Source of the DNA: Enterococcus mundtii | GTDB taxonomy: Bacteria > Bacillota > Bacilli > Lactobacillales > Enterococcaceae | NCBI RefSeq assembly: GCF_002947535.1 | Contig: NZ_PUAP01000022.1 | Coordinates: 38,770 to 102,769, forward strand | Reading direction: 5' to 3' | DNA: 64,000 nt | Part shown: piece after piece, positions 48,752-57,735 of the stretch | Layout: each line of letters begins with the position of its first letter | Position numbering within the stretch: position 1 is the stretch's first letter | Program-made: the position numbers and the translations under genes | The notes under the pieces: model-generated | Told to the model about the DNA's origin: nothing | The model's input: only the letters and a program-made list of their open reading frames with translations | Databases searched by the model: none

Positions 48752-50152
48752 GTGCAATTGAATCTTTTTTTTCGAAAATGGCGAAGACGTAGTGCAAGAT
48801 ATGCTTCTAGTCACTTTTCTTCTATTCAAATTATCGTATTTTATTATATTTTAATGACCATGATTTCTTTGGGCTTGTTTTACGTCCCATTTTTTCGAAA
48901 TCCAGGTAGTCATGCTTCGTTTATCGACATGCTTTTTATGGCGATCAGTACGATCAGTGTCACTGGTCTTTCGACATTTGACATCCATGCGATTTTTAAT
49001 AACAATGGCATTATTTTACTCGAAGTGTTGTTTCAAGTGGGTGGTTTAGGGATCATGATGATCTCAACGGCATTTATTATCTTTTCTAAACGACGGATCA
49101 CATTACGTCAAAGACAATTGATCATGACAGATATGAACCAACCACGTTTATCTGGTATCGTTCGTTTGATTCGGATCACTTTTGTCATATTGCTTTGGTT
49201 CCAATTGCTATTTGGTGCCTTGTTCTCCGTTTATTTCTATATTCGCGGCTATTTCGATCATTGGCACGAAGCCGTTTTCCATGGATTTTATCAAGCTATT
49301 TCCGCGGTCACAAATTCGGGATTCGATATTACTGGTGAGTCGATCAAGCCATTTGAACATGACTATCCTTTTTTATTTATGATCATGTTCCTGATTTTCA
49401 TTGGTGGGATCGGTTTTCCGGTATTGATGGAGTTTCGAGAATGGCGCTTGTATCGAAAAACGAAAGCCAAGATTCCTTTTCGGTTCTCTTTGTTTACAAA
49501 ACTCGCCGTCCTCGCCTTTGTCATTTTATTTGTAAGCGGGACTGTCTTGATTTTTTTACTTGAAAAAAATCACCTGTTCAAAGACCTACATCCTAGTGTC
49601 CAGTGGATCAATTCAATGTTTTATTCCATGACAACTCGTAATGCGGGTTTACAGATCCATGATCTAGGAGATTTTCAAATCACCACCTTGATCGTCTTTT
49701 CCTTATTGATGTTCATTGGTTGTAGTCCGAGTTCTGTCGGTGGTGGTATCCGAACCACGACTGTGGCGATCATTGGTCTTTATCTTTACTCGTTTTTGAA
49801 AAGTGAAGATAACATTAATATTTTTGGTCGTCGAATCGATGAAGATGATGTCCGAAAATCAGTGGTCGTTTTTATGCTCTCCTTAGGGATGTGCTTCTTC
49901 TGTATTCTTTTTCTATCCGCCACGGAGAAACAACCGCTGATCTCAATCATCGTGGAAGTGACTTCTGCTTTTGGAACAACAGGGCTGTCACTAGGCATCA
50001 CTGGTGATCTGTCAACCGTCGGAAAAATCACGATCGGTGCTTTGATGTTTATTGGACGTATCGGAATGTTATATACATTAATGTTATTTGTGCCAAAAGA
50101 AACACGAGATTTAGGTTATGAATATCCTACAGAGAAAATCATTATCGGGTAA
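48752..50152 (+). CDS. ktrB: Potassium uptake protein, TrkH/KtrB family
   Basis: The product has 466 residues in the four-repeat M1-P-M2 plan. The four filter loops are readable: STISVTGLSTFD, AISAVTNSGFD, SMTTRNAGLQ and TSAFGTTGLSLG. The length and absence of long extra helices favour KtrB over TrkH. The gating subunit KtrA is not adjacent, so it must be encoded elsewhere. The start is GTG, nine bases after AAGGAGG. Confidence 0.9.
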   Translation: MQLNLFFRKWRRRSARYASSHFSSIQIIVFYYILMTMISLGLFYVPFFRNPGSHASFIDMLFMAISTISVTGLSTFDIHAIFNNNGIILLEVLFQVGGLGIMMISTAFIIFSKRRITLRQRQLIMTDMNQPRLSGIVRLIRITFVILLWFQLLFGALFSVYFYIRGYFDHWHEAVFHGFYQAISAVTNSGFDITGESIKPFEHDYPFLFMIMFLIFIGGIGFPVLMEFREWRLYRKTKAKIPFRFSLFTKLAVLAFVILFVSGTVLIFLLEKNHLFKDLHPSVQWINSMFYSMTTRNAGLQIHDLGDFQITTLIVFSLLMFIGCSPSSVGGGIRTTTVAIIGLYLYSFLKSEDNINIFGRRIDEDDVRKSVVVFMLSLGMCFFCILFLSATEKQPLISIIVEVTSAFGTTGLSLGITGDLSTVGKITIGALMFIGRIGMLYTLMLFVPKETRDLGYEYPTEKIIIG

Positions 50153-50195
50153 ACAAGTCCATCCTTACTTTAAAAAACCGATAAGTAAGAAGCCA

Positions 50196-50236
50196 GGAAG
50201 CGATAGTTATTCGTTTTCTCGCTTCTTTCTTTTTTG
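50196..50236 (+). terminator. Terminator after ktrB
   Basis: GAAGCGA and TCGCTTC arms with a 14-base loop are followed by TTTCTTTTTTG. Confidence 0.75.
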
Positions 50237-50351
50237 TTTTGCGAACAGTATAAACTTTTGTAAAATAAGACAAAGCAATTTAACCTTTTTTTCAACATAT
50301 GGTATGATTAGTTGAATTTATTTGTAATTATGACGTTTTGGAGGTTACATA

Positions 50352-51704
50352 ATGGGAATACGCAGTCAATTTGCGATTGCAGTTGGTAAAACCGCACAAT
50401 GGGGACTAAAAACCTTTTTTAAAGGAGGATCAAGTTTACCAGGTAAACTTGCTTTATCGATCGATCCTCATATTTTAGATACATTAGCAAAAGACTATCA
50501 AGTCGTCGTCGTAACTGGAACAAATGGCAAAACATTGACGACCGCTTTGACCGTCAATATCTTACGACAACAATTTGATGAAGTCTTGACGAACCCTACT
50601 GGCGCCAACATGGTCCAAGGAATCGTTTCGACTTTTTTACAAGCAAAAGCCGGAAAAGGGCAAAAGAAATTTGCGGTGTTAGAAATCGATGAAGCCAGTC
50701 TAAGTAGAGTGACTGAATACATCAAACCTGAGCTATTTTTATTTACAAACATTTTCCGTGACCAAATGGACCGTTACGGTGAAATCTATACCACTTACAA
50801 AATGATCGTTGACGGTGCCGCAAAATCACCAGACGCTACGATCATCAGTAATGGCGATTCTCCGATCTTCAATTCAGTTGAGACGGTCAACCCTAGAAAA
50901 TATTATGGATTTGATCACGAAGAAGACCATGAACAGATGGCGCATTACAATACAGATGGCGTGTTGTGTCCGAAATGTCATCACATCTTGCACTACAAAA
51001 TGATCACTTATGCAAACTTAGGTAAATACTATTGTCCAAATTGTGACTTTAAACGTCCAGAACTGGATTATCGTTTGACAGAAATGAAACGAATGGACAA
51101 CAAATCAGCTGATTTCGTCATTGATGGCAATGAATATGGCATCGAAGTTGGTGGCATGTACAATGTCTATAATGCTTTAGCAGCTACTGCGGTGGCTGAA
51201 TATTATGGTGTCGTTCCTGAGAAAATCAGACAAGGTTTAGGATATGACGAAAAAGTATTTGGTCGTCAAGAAGTCATCGAGATCGATGGCAAGTCCTGTA
51301 CCTTGGTCCTAGTCAAAAATCCTGTAGGGATCAACCAAGTCATCGACATGATGGGCCATGCGCCATATCCATTTTCATTAGTCGCCCTATTGAATGCGAA
51401 CTACGCAGATGGGATCGATGTGAGTTGGATCTGGGACGGAGAATTTGAACGCTTTGCAGATATGGAGATCCCCGCTGTGATTGCTGGAGGCGATCGCCAC
51501 ACAGATATGGCACTACGTTTGAAAGTAGCGGGTATCGCTGAAGACAAATTGACACAATCAAAAGAATTGACTGATGTCATTGAGAAAATCAAGCAATTAC
51601 CGACGGATCATGTCTATATTTTAGCGACCTATACAGCTGTCCTACAATTGCGAAAAGAATTAGCGAGTCAAGGCTTTATCAAAGGAGGCATGAATCGTGG
51701 CTAA
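50352..51704 (+). CDS. murT: Lipid II isoglutaminyl synthase subunit MurT
   Basis: The product has 450 residues of the Mur ligase fold. The P-loop is [12 protein letters not shown], and a Cys4 ribbon ([10 protein letters not shown] ... YYCPNCDF) sits in the middle domain, as in MurT. The C-terminal DUF1727 region is present. With GatD it amidates the D-Glu of the lipid II stem peptide, needed for efficient crosslinking. It overlaps gatD by eight bases. Confidence 0.95.
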   Translation: MGIRSQFAIAVGKTAQWGLKTFFKGGSSLPGKLALSIDPHILDTLAKDYQVVVVTGTNGKTLTTALTVNILRQQFDEVLTNPTGANMVQGIVSTFLQAKAGKGQKKFAVLEIDEASLSRVTEYIKPELFLFTNIFRDQMDRYGEIYTTYKMIVDGAAKSPDATIISNGDSPIFNSVETVNPRKYYGFDHEEDHEQMAHYNTDGVLCPKCHHILHYKMITYANLGKYYCPNCDFKRPELDYRLTEMKRMDNKSADFVIDGNEYGIEVGGMYNVYNALAATAVAEYYGVVPEKIRQGLGYDEKVFGRQEVIEIDGKSCTLVLVKNPVGINQVIDMMGHAPYPFSLVALLNANYADGIDVSWIWDGEFERFADMEIPAVIAGGDRHTDMALRLKVAGIAEDKLTQSKELTDVIEKIKQLPTDHVYILATYTAVLQLRKELASQGFIKGGMNRG

Positions 51705-52398
51705 CTACGAATTACGCATTGCCCATCTCTATGGGAATCTGATGAATACTTATGGTGACAACGGCAATCTCTTGATGCTCCAATATATCGCAAAAAAAAT
51801 GGGCATCACTTCTCATACAGAGATCGTCAGCATCCATGAACCCTTTGAGGCAGATAAATACGACTTAGTGTTCTTCGGAGGCGGTCAAGATTTTGAACAA
51901 ATGATCATCTCAAAAGATATTCAAGAAAAGAAAGTAGCATTAACTGATTATATTGAAAATGATGGTGTCGTACTTGCAATTTGTGGCGGTTATCAACTAC
52001 TTGGTCATTATTATATGGGCGCAAACGGTGAAAAAATCCAAGGAATCGGTGCGTTGGATCATTACACTTTAAGCCAAGAGAATAATCGCTTCATCGGCGA
52101 CATCGTGATCCACAACGAAGAGTTCCACGAAACCTATTATGGATTTGAAAATCATAATGGTCGAACATTTCTTGGCGAAGGCGAACGCCCACTTGGAAAA
52201 ATCGTCAAAGGCCAAGGGAATAATGGGGAAGATCAATCAGAAGGTGTCATTTACCGCAACGTTTACGGCTCCTATTTCCATGGTCCGATCTTAGCACGTA
52301 ATGAACATTTAGCGGAGCGTCTCGTTCGCTTAGCATTAGAGAAACGTTATGGAAAAGAACTTGATCTACCAACAGTTGCAGCAGCTCCAATCAAGTAA
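51697..52398 (+). CDS. gatD: Glutamine amidotransferase GatD
   Basis: The product has 233 residues of the CobB/CobQ-like class I amidotransferase family. The nucleophile cysteine is in [12 protein letters not shown], and the catalytic histidine region is [15 protein letters not shown]. It supplies ammonia from glutamine to MurT. It starts at GTG behind AAAGGAGG, within the end of murT, showing coupled translation. Confidence 0.94.
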   Translation: MANYELRIAHLYGNLMNTYGDNGNLLMLQYIAKKMGITSHTEIVSIHEPFEADKYDLVFFGGGQDFEQMIISKDIQEKKVALTDYIENDGVVLAICGGYQLLGHYYMGANGEKIQGIGALDHYTLSQENNRFIGDIVIHNEEFHETYYGFENHNGRTFLGEGERPLGKIVKGQGNNGEDQSEGVIYRNVYGSYFHGPILARNEHLAERLVRLALEKRYGKELDLPTVAAAPIK

Positions 52399-52405
52399 AC
52401 AGCGA

Positions 52406-52447
52406 AAAACCTCTAAAAATATCTAAGATATTTTTAGAGGTTTTTTT
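52406..52447. terminator. Bidirectional terminator between gatD and mtlD
   Basis: AAAAACCTCTAAAAATATCT and its complement form a long hairpin with T runs on both strands, serving both converging operons. Confidence 0.9.
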
Positions 52448-52484
52448 ACAATCTACTTTTTTATTCCATTGATTGAATCAAGAA

Positions 52485-53636
52485 TCAAGCCACTTGTTTC
52501 GCATAACGCATCACATTTTGCTTGATGTTACTGATCGTTGTCGGATCATGGATACCTGTGACTTCTTGGATCAACTGATCCATGTTCTCTCGCACTTTCA
52601 TCTCCTGCAATTGACGACTTTGCTCATCTTCAGGATCGTAGTAGTTGAAAATGATGCCCATCGTGGCTGTTAAATGAGGACAAGTCAAATTGTATTCTTG
52701 CAACTCGCGAACCGGACGAGTAAAGCGTTCTTGATAGCCTAACTTACGTAAAGGCGTTCGAGCTACTCGAGTGATGGCATCTGAGATGTATTTATTTTGG
52801 AAACGTTGGATGATTTTCTCAATATAGGCTTCATGTTGTTTATTATCAAAGCCCCATTTTGCTTCCAGTAAACTTCCTGTTTCTTGTAGCACTGATTTTA
52901 GTTGAGCAACAACTAACGAATCTTGCATCGCCTCATCGATCGTTGCATATCCTAATAATGCACCGGTGTAAGCTACAGTCGCATGTCCTGTGTTCACACT
53001 AAATAATTTCCGTTCAATATATGGTTCCAAATCTTTGACGTATAGTACGCCATTTAACGAAATCTCTTTATTTTTTCTTTGCGTATCATCGATGACCCAT
53101 TCTTTAAAAGGCTCGACTTGTACAAATAAAGGATCTTCATGTTTTTGCATCGGCACAATACGATCCACTGCGGCATTCGGAAAACCGATCGATTGATCTG
53201 CAAAACGAGTATCTGCCAGGTATTTATAGACTTCCATTTTTAGATGCTCAGAGCCACCGATCATATTCTCACAAGCGATGATGTCTAATGGTTGCTGGTT
53301 GCCCTCTTGTTCTCTTTGCTCGATCCCTTTTGCAATCAGTTCAGCAATGAACGGTAAAATATTGGGACCGATCGCTGTGGTCAAAAGATCTGCCTGTGCT
53401 ATTTCTTTGATCACTTGTTCAGGCTGTTTTTGGTTGTTCAATCCGCGAACGCGTTCAACGATAAGTTGTTTTTTCGATTCGTCAGCTAGTTCGATCGTAT
53501 AACGTCCTTTTTCATTTAATGAATCGATAATCTGTTCGTTGACATCAACAAACGTGATGTCAAACCCATTGTCAGCTAAAATTTCTCCAATAAATCCTCT
53601 GCCGATATTTCCGGCACCAAAGTGTACTGCTCTCAT
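52485..53636 (-). CDS. mtlD: Mannitol-1-phosphate 5-dehydrogenase
   Basis: The product has 383 residues. The NAD-binding motif is [15 protein letters not shown] at the N-terminus. It oxidises mannitol-1-phosphate to fructose-6-phosphate. AAGGAG is placed for the ATG at 53636 rather than the open-frame start at 53657. It follows mtlF by 13 bp and ends the operon. Confidence 0.96.
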   Translation of the reverse strand: MRAVHFGAGNIGRGFIGEILADNGFDITFVDVNEQIIDSLNEKGRYTIELADESKKQLIVERVRGLNNQKQPEQVIKEIAQADLLTTAIGPNILPFIAELIAKGIEQREQEGNQQPLDIIACENMIGGSEHLKMEVYKYLADTRFADQSIGFPNAAVDRIVPMQKHEDPLFVQVEPFKEWVIDDTQRKNKEISLNGVLYVKDLEPYIERKLFSVNTGHATVAYTGALLGYATIDEAMQDSLVVAQLKSVLQETGSLLEAKWGFDNKQHEAYIEKIIQRFQNKYISDAITRVARTPLRKLGYQERFTRPVRELQEYNLTCPHLTATMGIIFNYYDPEDEQSRQLQEMKVRENMDQLIQEVTGIHDPTTISNIKQNVMRYAKQVA

Positions 53637-53649
53637 TCGTCTTCTCTCC

Positions 53650-54087
53650 TTAAGCAATTGCTAGATTGTGTGTGACTTCTTCTTTGCTCAGTGCATCTGC
53701 CAATTGAACAACATTGTCCATGTCGCTACAGTAAAGTGCGATTTGTTGCACTAATTGCAAATGTTCTTCTCCTACACCAGCGATACCAAACAAGACTGTC
53801 GCAATCTTCTCTTCTTGTTCAGTTCCGAAATTGACACCATCTGGTACTTGGATCACACAGATCCCTGATTTTTTTACGAATGCTTTGGCTTCATCTGTTC
53901 CATGAGGGATCGCGATAAAATTCCCCATATAGACGGACAACATCGCGTCACGTTCCACCATTGCGTCAATGTATGGTTCTTCGACACAACCTGCTTCCAC
54001 CAATTTTCTTCCACAGTATCGGATGGCCTCTTCTTTTGTGGCAAAAGCTTTATTCAACTCGATCATATCAAATGCTAATTCAGACAT
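53650..54087 (-). CDS. mtlF: Mannitol PTS EIIA
   Basis: The product has 145 residues of the EIIA fructose/mannitol fold. The phosphoryl-accepting histidine is in [13 protein letters not shown]. It passes phosphate from HPr to the MtlA EIIB domain. It follows mtlA by 12 bp with an AAGGAGG site. Confidence 0.95.
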   Translation of the reverse strand: MSELAFDMIELNKAFATKEEAIRYCGRKLVEAGCVEEPYIDAMVERDAMLSVYMGNFIAIPHGTDEAKAFVKKSGICVIQVPDGVNFGTEQEEKIATVLFGIAGVGEEHLQLVQQIALYCSDMDNVVQLADALSKEEVTHNLAIA

Positions 54088-54099
54088 TTTATTTCCTCC

Positions 54100-55872
54100 T
54101 TACGCTACTTTTTTCAAATAGTGAGCAATCGTTTCATATTTTTGTGGACTGACCATCGTCGCCACTGAAAAATGGAGTGAATGGGGTGCTACTGAACGTG
54201 CTACCTCAGACAATGATTCTCTGGAAACGATCAAGGTGTTCGGTTGCTCCGTCAACTCTTCAATATTGATTTTTTTCAAAGGGATCTCCAGTTGGTTTTT
54301 CTTTAAAATATCTTTCAATAAGGACATTCCCATTGTCGCTGATCCTGCACGATCGTCATGAACAAGTAAGATCTCTTTGACATCTTTTAATTCAGATAAA
54401 TCCAAATCATCCGTTGAAGCAGAAGTGATTGGTTGGCTTAGTTGTGTCTCTTCCTTACTTCCTAATGCTTGGATGATTTCCTCATACTTTGGTGAATTCA
54501 AGAAGTTTTCTACTGCAACGAAATGAGCATGTGGCGCTTTTTGTTTTGCCCGTTCCTGTAACTCGACTTGGGTCACGATCAATACGTCCGCTTCATCAGA
54601 CAATTGACTGATGGCTTGATTCGTCACGACTTGAGGTAAATTATGCTCTTGGACTTTTTTTCTTAACAAGGAAGCACCCATTGCACTTGAGCCCATCCCA
54701 GCATCACAGGCGAAAATGATTTTTTTGATTGCTGATAAGGCTGGTTGTCCTTGACTAGTTGTTCCAGTTCCTTTCGCTTGTTGTTTCGCTTGACGAGTCG
54801 CTTCTACTGATTTTTCAAAATCTTCACTTGTTTCTTTCGCATCAGCTTTTAGAATGACCGCAGAGATCCCGAAAGAAACGGCTGTTGCAGCCACGATCCC
54901 TAGAATAACTGGTAAGTAAGCACTCAATGGTGCCATTGCTAAAATGGCAATGATCGAACCCGGTGAAGCTGGGGCACGTAAGCCTGCATCCATCAATTGG
55001 AAAACGAAACTACCAGTCATCCCACCAAAAATCACTGATAAGAATAATAACGGTTTCATCATTACGTATGGGAAATAGATTTCATGGATTCCACCTAAGA
55101 AATGGATGATCATTGCACCCGGTGCAGATGATTTTGCCGCGCCTTTACCAAATAATGTGAAAGCTAACAATACACCTAGACCTGGTCCAGGATTTGCTTC
55201 CAATAAGAACAGGATCGATTGACCGGCTGTAGCCACTTGTTCTGTTCCTAAGGGAGTCAAAATACCGTGGTTGATCGCATTATTCAAAAACAAGATTTTC
55301 GCTGGTTCGATAAAGATACTCGTCAATGGAATCAAATTTGCATTTAAAATTGCTTCAACACCTGTTGCCATCGCTTGTGTCAGTGTGTCCACTACTGGAC
55401 CAATTGCAGAAAATCCGATCAATGCTAACGCAAAACCGATCAATCCTGCGGAGAAATTATTGACCAACATTTCAAAACCTGATTTGATATGTTTTTGAAA
55501 CACTTGGTCGAATTTCTTGATGGCAAAGCCACCTAACGGACCCATGATCATGGCACCTAGCATCATTGGAATATCTGTCCCAACGATCACACCCATCGTT
55601 GCAATTGCCCCGACAACTGAACCGCGATCACCTCCGATGACTTTCCCTCCGGTGTAACCGATCAATAAAGGAATCAAATACGTCAACATCGGGCCGACCA
55701 TCGTAGCGAATGCTTCATTTGGTAAATAGCCATCTGGAATAAATAATGCAGTAAGAACGCCCCAAGCAATCAGCGCGCCGATATTTGGCATCACCATACT
55801 GGATAAGGTACTTCCTAACTTTTGTACTTTTGCTTTGAATGAAATTTTATTTTTTGGCATCGTCTCTTCCAC
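54100..55872 (-). CDS. mtlA: Mannitol PTS EIICB with a second, cysteine-less EIIB domain
   Basis: The product has 590 residues. Residues ~1-350 form the mannitol EIIC (VMPNIGALIAWGVLTALF, GPGLGVLLAF). A normal EIIB follows with phosphocysteine Cys389 in FACDAGMGSSAMG. After a ~25-residue linker a second EIIB-like domain appears (VHDDRAGSATMGMSLL), with His505 where the cysteine should be. The start is GTG 55872, eight bases after AAGGAG; ATG 55860 is the alternative. It is the first gene of mtlA-mtlF-mtlD, without the usual mtlR. Confidence 0.94.
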   Translation of the reverse strand: MEETMPKNKISFKAKVQKLGSTLSSMVMPNIGALIAWGVLTALFIPDGYLPNEAFATMVGPMLTYLIPLLIGYTGGKVIGGDRGSVVGAIATMGVIVGTDIPMMLGAMIMGPLGGFAIKKFDQVFQKHIKSGFEMLVNNFSAGLIGFALALIGFSAIGPVVDTLTQAMATGVEAILNANLIPLTSIFIEPAKILFLNNAINHGILTPLGTEQVATAGQSILFLLEANPGPGLGVLLAFTLFGKGAAKSSAPGAMIIHFLGGIHEIYFPYVMMKPLLFLSVIFGGMTGSFVFQLMDAGLRAPASPGSIIAILAMAPLSAYLPVILGIVAATAVSFGISAVILKADAKETSEDFEKSVEATRQAKQQAKGTGTTSQGQPALSAIKKIIFACDAGMGSSAMGASLLRKKVQEHNLPQVVTNQAISQLSDEADVLIVTQVELQERAKQKAPHAHFVAVENFLNSPKYEEIIQALGSKEETQLSQPITSASTDDLDLSELKDVKEILLVHDDRAGSATMGMSLLKDILKKNQLEIPLKKINIEELTEQPNTLIVSRESLSEVARSVAPHSLHFSVATMVSPQKYETIAHYLKKVA

Positions 55873-55975
55873 TTCAATCGCTCCTTTTTCTCTTTCTTTA
55901 ACCAAATTGTATCCGCTTACCAATTAGATAAATAGTCGTACTTTGTCACGATCATTTGTGCCAAAACATGGAGTG

Positions 55976-55995
55976 ATCAAAATAAGCGTTTTGAT
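55976..55995. promoter_or_regulatory. Palindromic cre-like site upstream of mtlA
   Basis: ATCAAAATAAGCGTTTTGAT has ATCAAAA/TTTTGAT arms around a central region with CG, matching 11 of 14 cre positions on one strand. It lies about 105-125 bp before the mtlA start. It may be a CcpA site or another operator. Confidence 0.5.
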
Positions 55996-56128
55996 GCAAG
56001 ACTTCTGGTACTGATTAGAGACGCTGAAACAGTTATTTTCTTCATTTAAGGGAGCATTTTATCTGTAGATACCTACGAAAAGGCGCATCCTCGTGATCTT
56101 TTGGACTTTTTTTTGCAAAGTGAGTTTT

Positions 56129-57145
56129 TTATTCCGTTGATTCTCCTAATCGAGCCAGTCGCTCTTCCCAAAGCGCTAGATTTTCAGACGTATCGGCTGA
56201 CGCCTCATAGAACGTAATGAAATCTAAGATAATCGTTCCTTGCTCTATGTAAGCCGCCATCACCGCTTTTAATTCTTCCGTTTGGATTTGTTCAAACGCT
56301 TCTTTCGCTTTGTTCATTTCTTTTTCTTTCAACCAATCAAGACTTTTTTCAAAATAAAACTGATCCAGTGCTAACGTGATCTCCGGATGTTTCAAGTGGC
56401 GATTCAACACAACGGCTTCTTGTACTTGTTCCAGCTCCAAATAAGCAATCGCTAACTTGACTTGGCGCTTTTCCGTCAATTGTTCCACGTGGGTCGCAAT
56501 CACTTTTTTCCAATCTTTATAATAAAAAGCCAGATCAAAGGTGGCATTTCCTGTTGGCTTTTGCTCATTCAACTTCTCTATCCAAGAAAATTCCTTTTGT
56601 TCTACTAAGTGATTGATCAATTGCTGATACTGAGCAGGATATTCTTCCGCAGCTTCTTCATACGCACCTGTTTCTACTAATGATTGCCATGAACTTTTCT
56701 GATTTTCTTCGGTTGTCGCTTGCTCATTATTTGTTCTTTGTTCAACAAACAAACCGACACCTTGAATCACAACAAAAACGATTACTCCACTAAGAAGTAA
56801 TCGCTTGATGATTTTTTTCCAATTGATTTGTAACAACTGATTTTTTTTCAGCGTGTTGCTTGAATGAGGGAACTGACTCTTCTCTTTTGTATTGGCTATT
56901 TCTTGCTCCCAGTGTTGACTTAAGATCTCTTCAATCTCCTCTGTCAAAGGAAATTGAAGCACTTTTTCTATCATCATTTCTCCCTTACGATCATAAATAC
57001 GTATGCGACATTGTCCTTGTGTGTTTGCTAGCAAAACTCGTCGATTTTCAGTTTCTAAATCTTCCAAAGCCTGAAACAAATCCAACTGAGTCTCTTTTAC
57101 TTGTAAGTGATGGATCTGATCGATGATTACAGTTTCTTTCGCCAT
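56129..57145 (-). CDS. Bitopic conjugation-module protein, EssB-like in layout
   Basis: The product has 338 residues. The first ~105 form a cytoplasmic domain, one membrane helix follows (~112-130, LLLSGVIVFVVIQGVGLFV), and the outer ~205 residues are helical with TPR-like repeats (AIAYLELEQVQEAVVLNRHL, KEMNKAKEAFEQIQ). This cytoplasmic-helix-repeat order recalls EssB/YukC of type VII secretion, but no sequence signature proves it. It is the last gene of the T4SS operon and stops about 250 bp from the mtlA start. Confidence 0.6.
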   Translation of the reverse strand: MAKETVIIDQIHHLQVKETQLDLFQALEDLETENRRVLLANTQGQCRIRIYDRKGEMMIEKVLQFPLTEEIEEILSQHWEQEIANTKEKSQFPHSSNTLKKNQLLQINWKKIIKRLLLSGVIVFVVIQGVGLFVEQRTNNEQATTEENQKSSWQSLVETGAYEEAAEEYPAQYQQLINHLVEQKEFSWIEKLNEQKPTGNATFDLAFYYKDWKKVIATHVEQLTEKRQVKLAIAYLELEQVQEAVVLNRHLKHPEITLALDQFYFEKSLDWLKEKEMNKAKEAFEQIQTEELKAVMAAYIEQGTIILDFITFYEASADTSENLALWEERLARLGESTE

Positions 57146-57195
57146 ACGTTGTCACTCCCCTCATTCATTTTTGTTGCGTCCCTCTGTAAGGTCCC

Positions 57196-57735
57196 TCATT
57201 GCTCAATCGTTGTGTCTTCATAAAAAGAAATCAACTGCTCGAGACCCTCCAATAAATGGCGATGACTATCAGTGTCATAGAGATAAGTCAGTTTGACGCC
57301 CACACGATGGCGAATCTCTTTTTTTACAACTCCACCTTCTTCATTCAATAAAGACGTTGTAAAATCAACCAAACAGAGGACTTCGACTGTTTCATCACTC
57401 GTTTGTTTAAAATAATGCTCGCTTTTAAGCCAGCGACTAAAGCCAAAACGTTGCGGACTATGCGTTTGTTTACCTAGTTCTGCTTTTGCTTTTTCTTTCA
57501 TCTTGTTAGAAAGAGCATCAACATATGCGGTGTAATTGTCGCCGACTGTTTCAAACGTATAATAAGCTTGTAAAAATTCTCTGACTTGGGCTTCCGAAAG
57601 TTTTCCGGATTTCTGTTCAGACTCTTGTCTTTGTTCTTGTGAACAAGAGCTAACAGACCTGCCAACACTAAAAGTCACGCTACCAAACAGAAAGAAAGCT
57701 AGAATGAGACAAAGGAAGCGGGATTTTGTATTCAT
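57196..57735 (-). CDS. Exported NTF2-like conjugation protein (PrgL/TcpC-like position)
   Basis: The product has 179 residues with an N-terminal hydrophobic signal or anchor. The rest (REFLQAYYTFETVGDNYTAYVDALSNKM; EVLCLVDFTTSLL) has the pattern of NTF2-like extracellular domains of Gram-positive T4SS proteins. A cysteine follows the hydrophobic segment (SVSSCSQE), but the lipobox is imperfect. It overlaps the wall-hydrolase gene by four bases, the order seen for prgK-prgL in pCF10. Confidence 0.65.
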   Translation of the reverse strand: MNTKSRFLCLILAFFLFGSVTFSVGRSVSSCSQEQRQESEQKSGKLSEAQVREFLQAYYTFETVGDNYTAYVDALSNKMKEKAKAELGKQTHSPQRFGFSRWLKSEHYFKQTSDETVEVLCLVDFTTSLLNEEGGVVKKEIRHRVGVKLTYLYDTDSHRHLLEGLEQLISFYEDTTIEQ

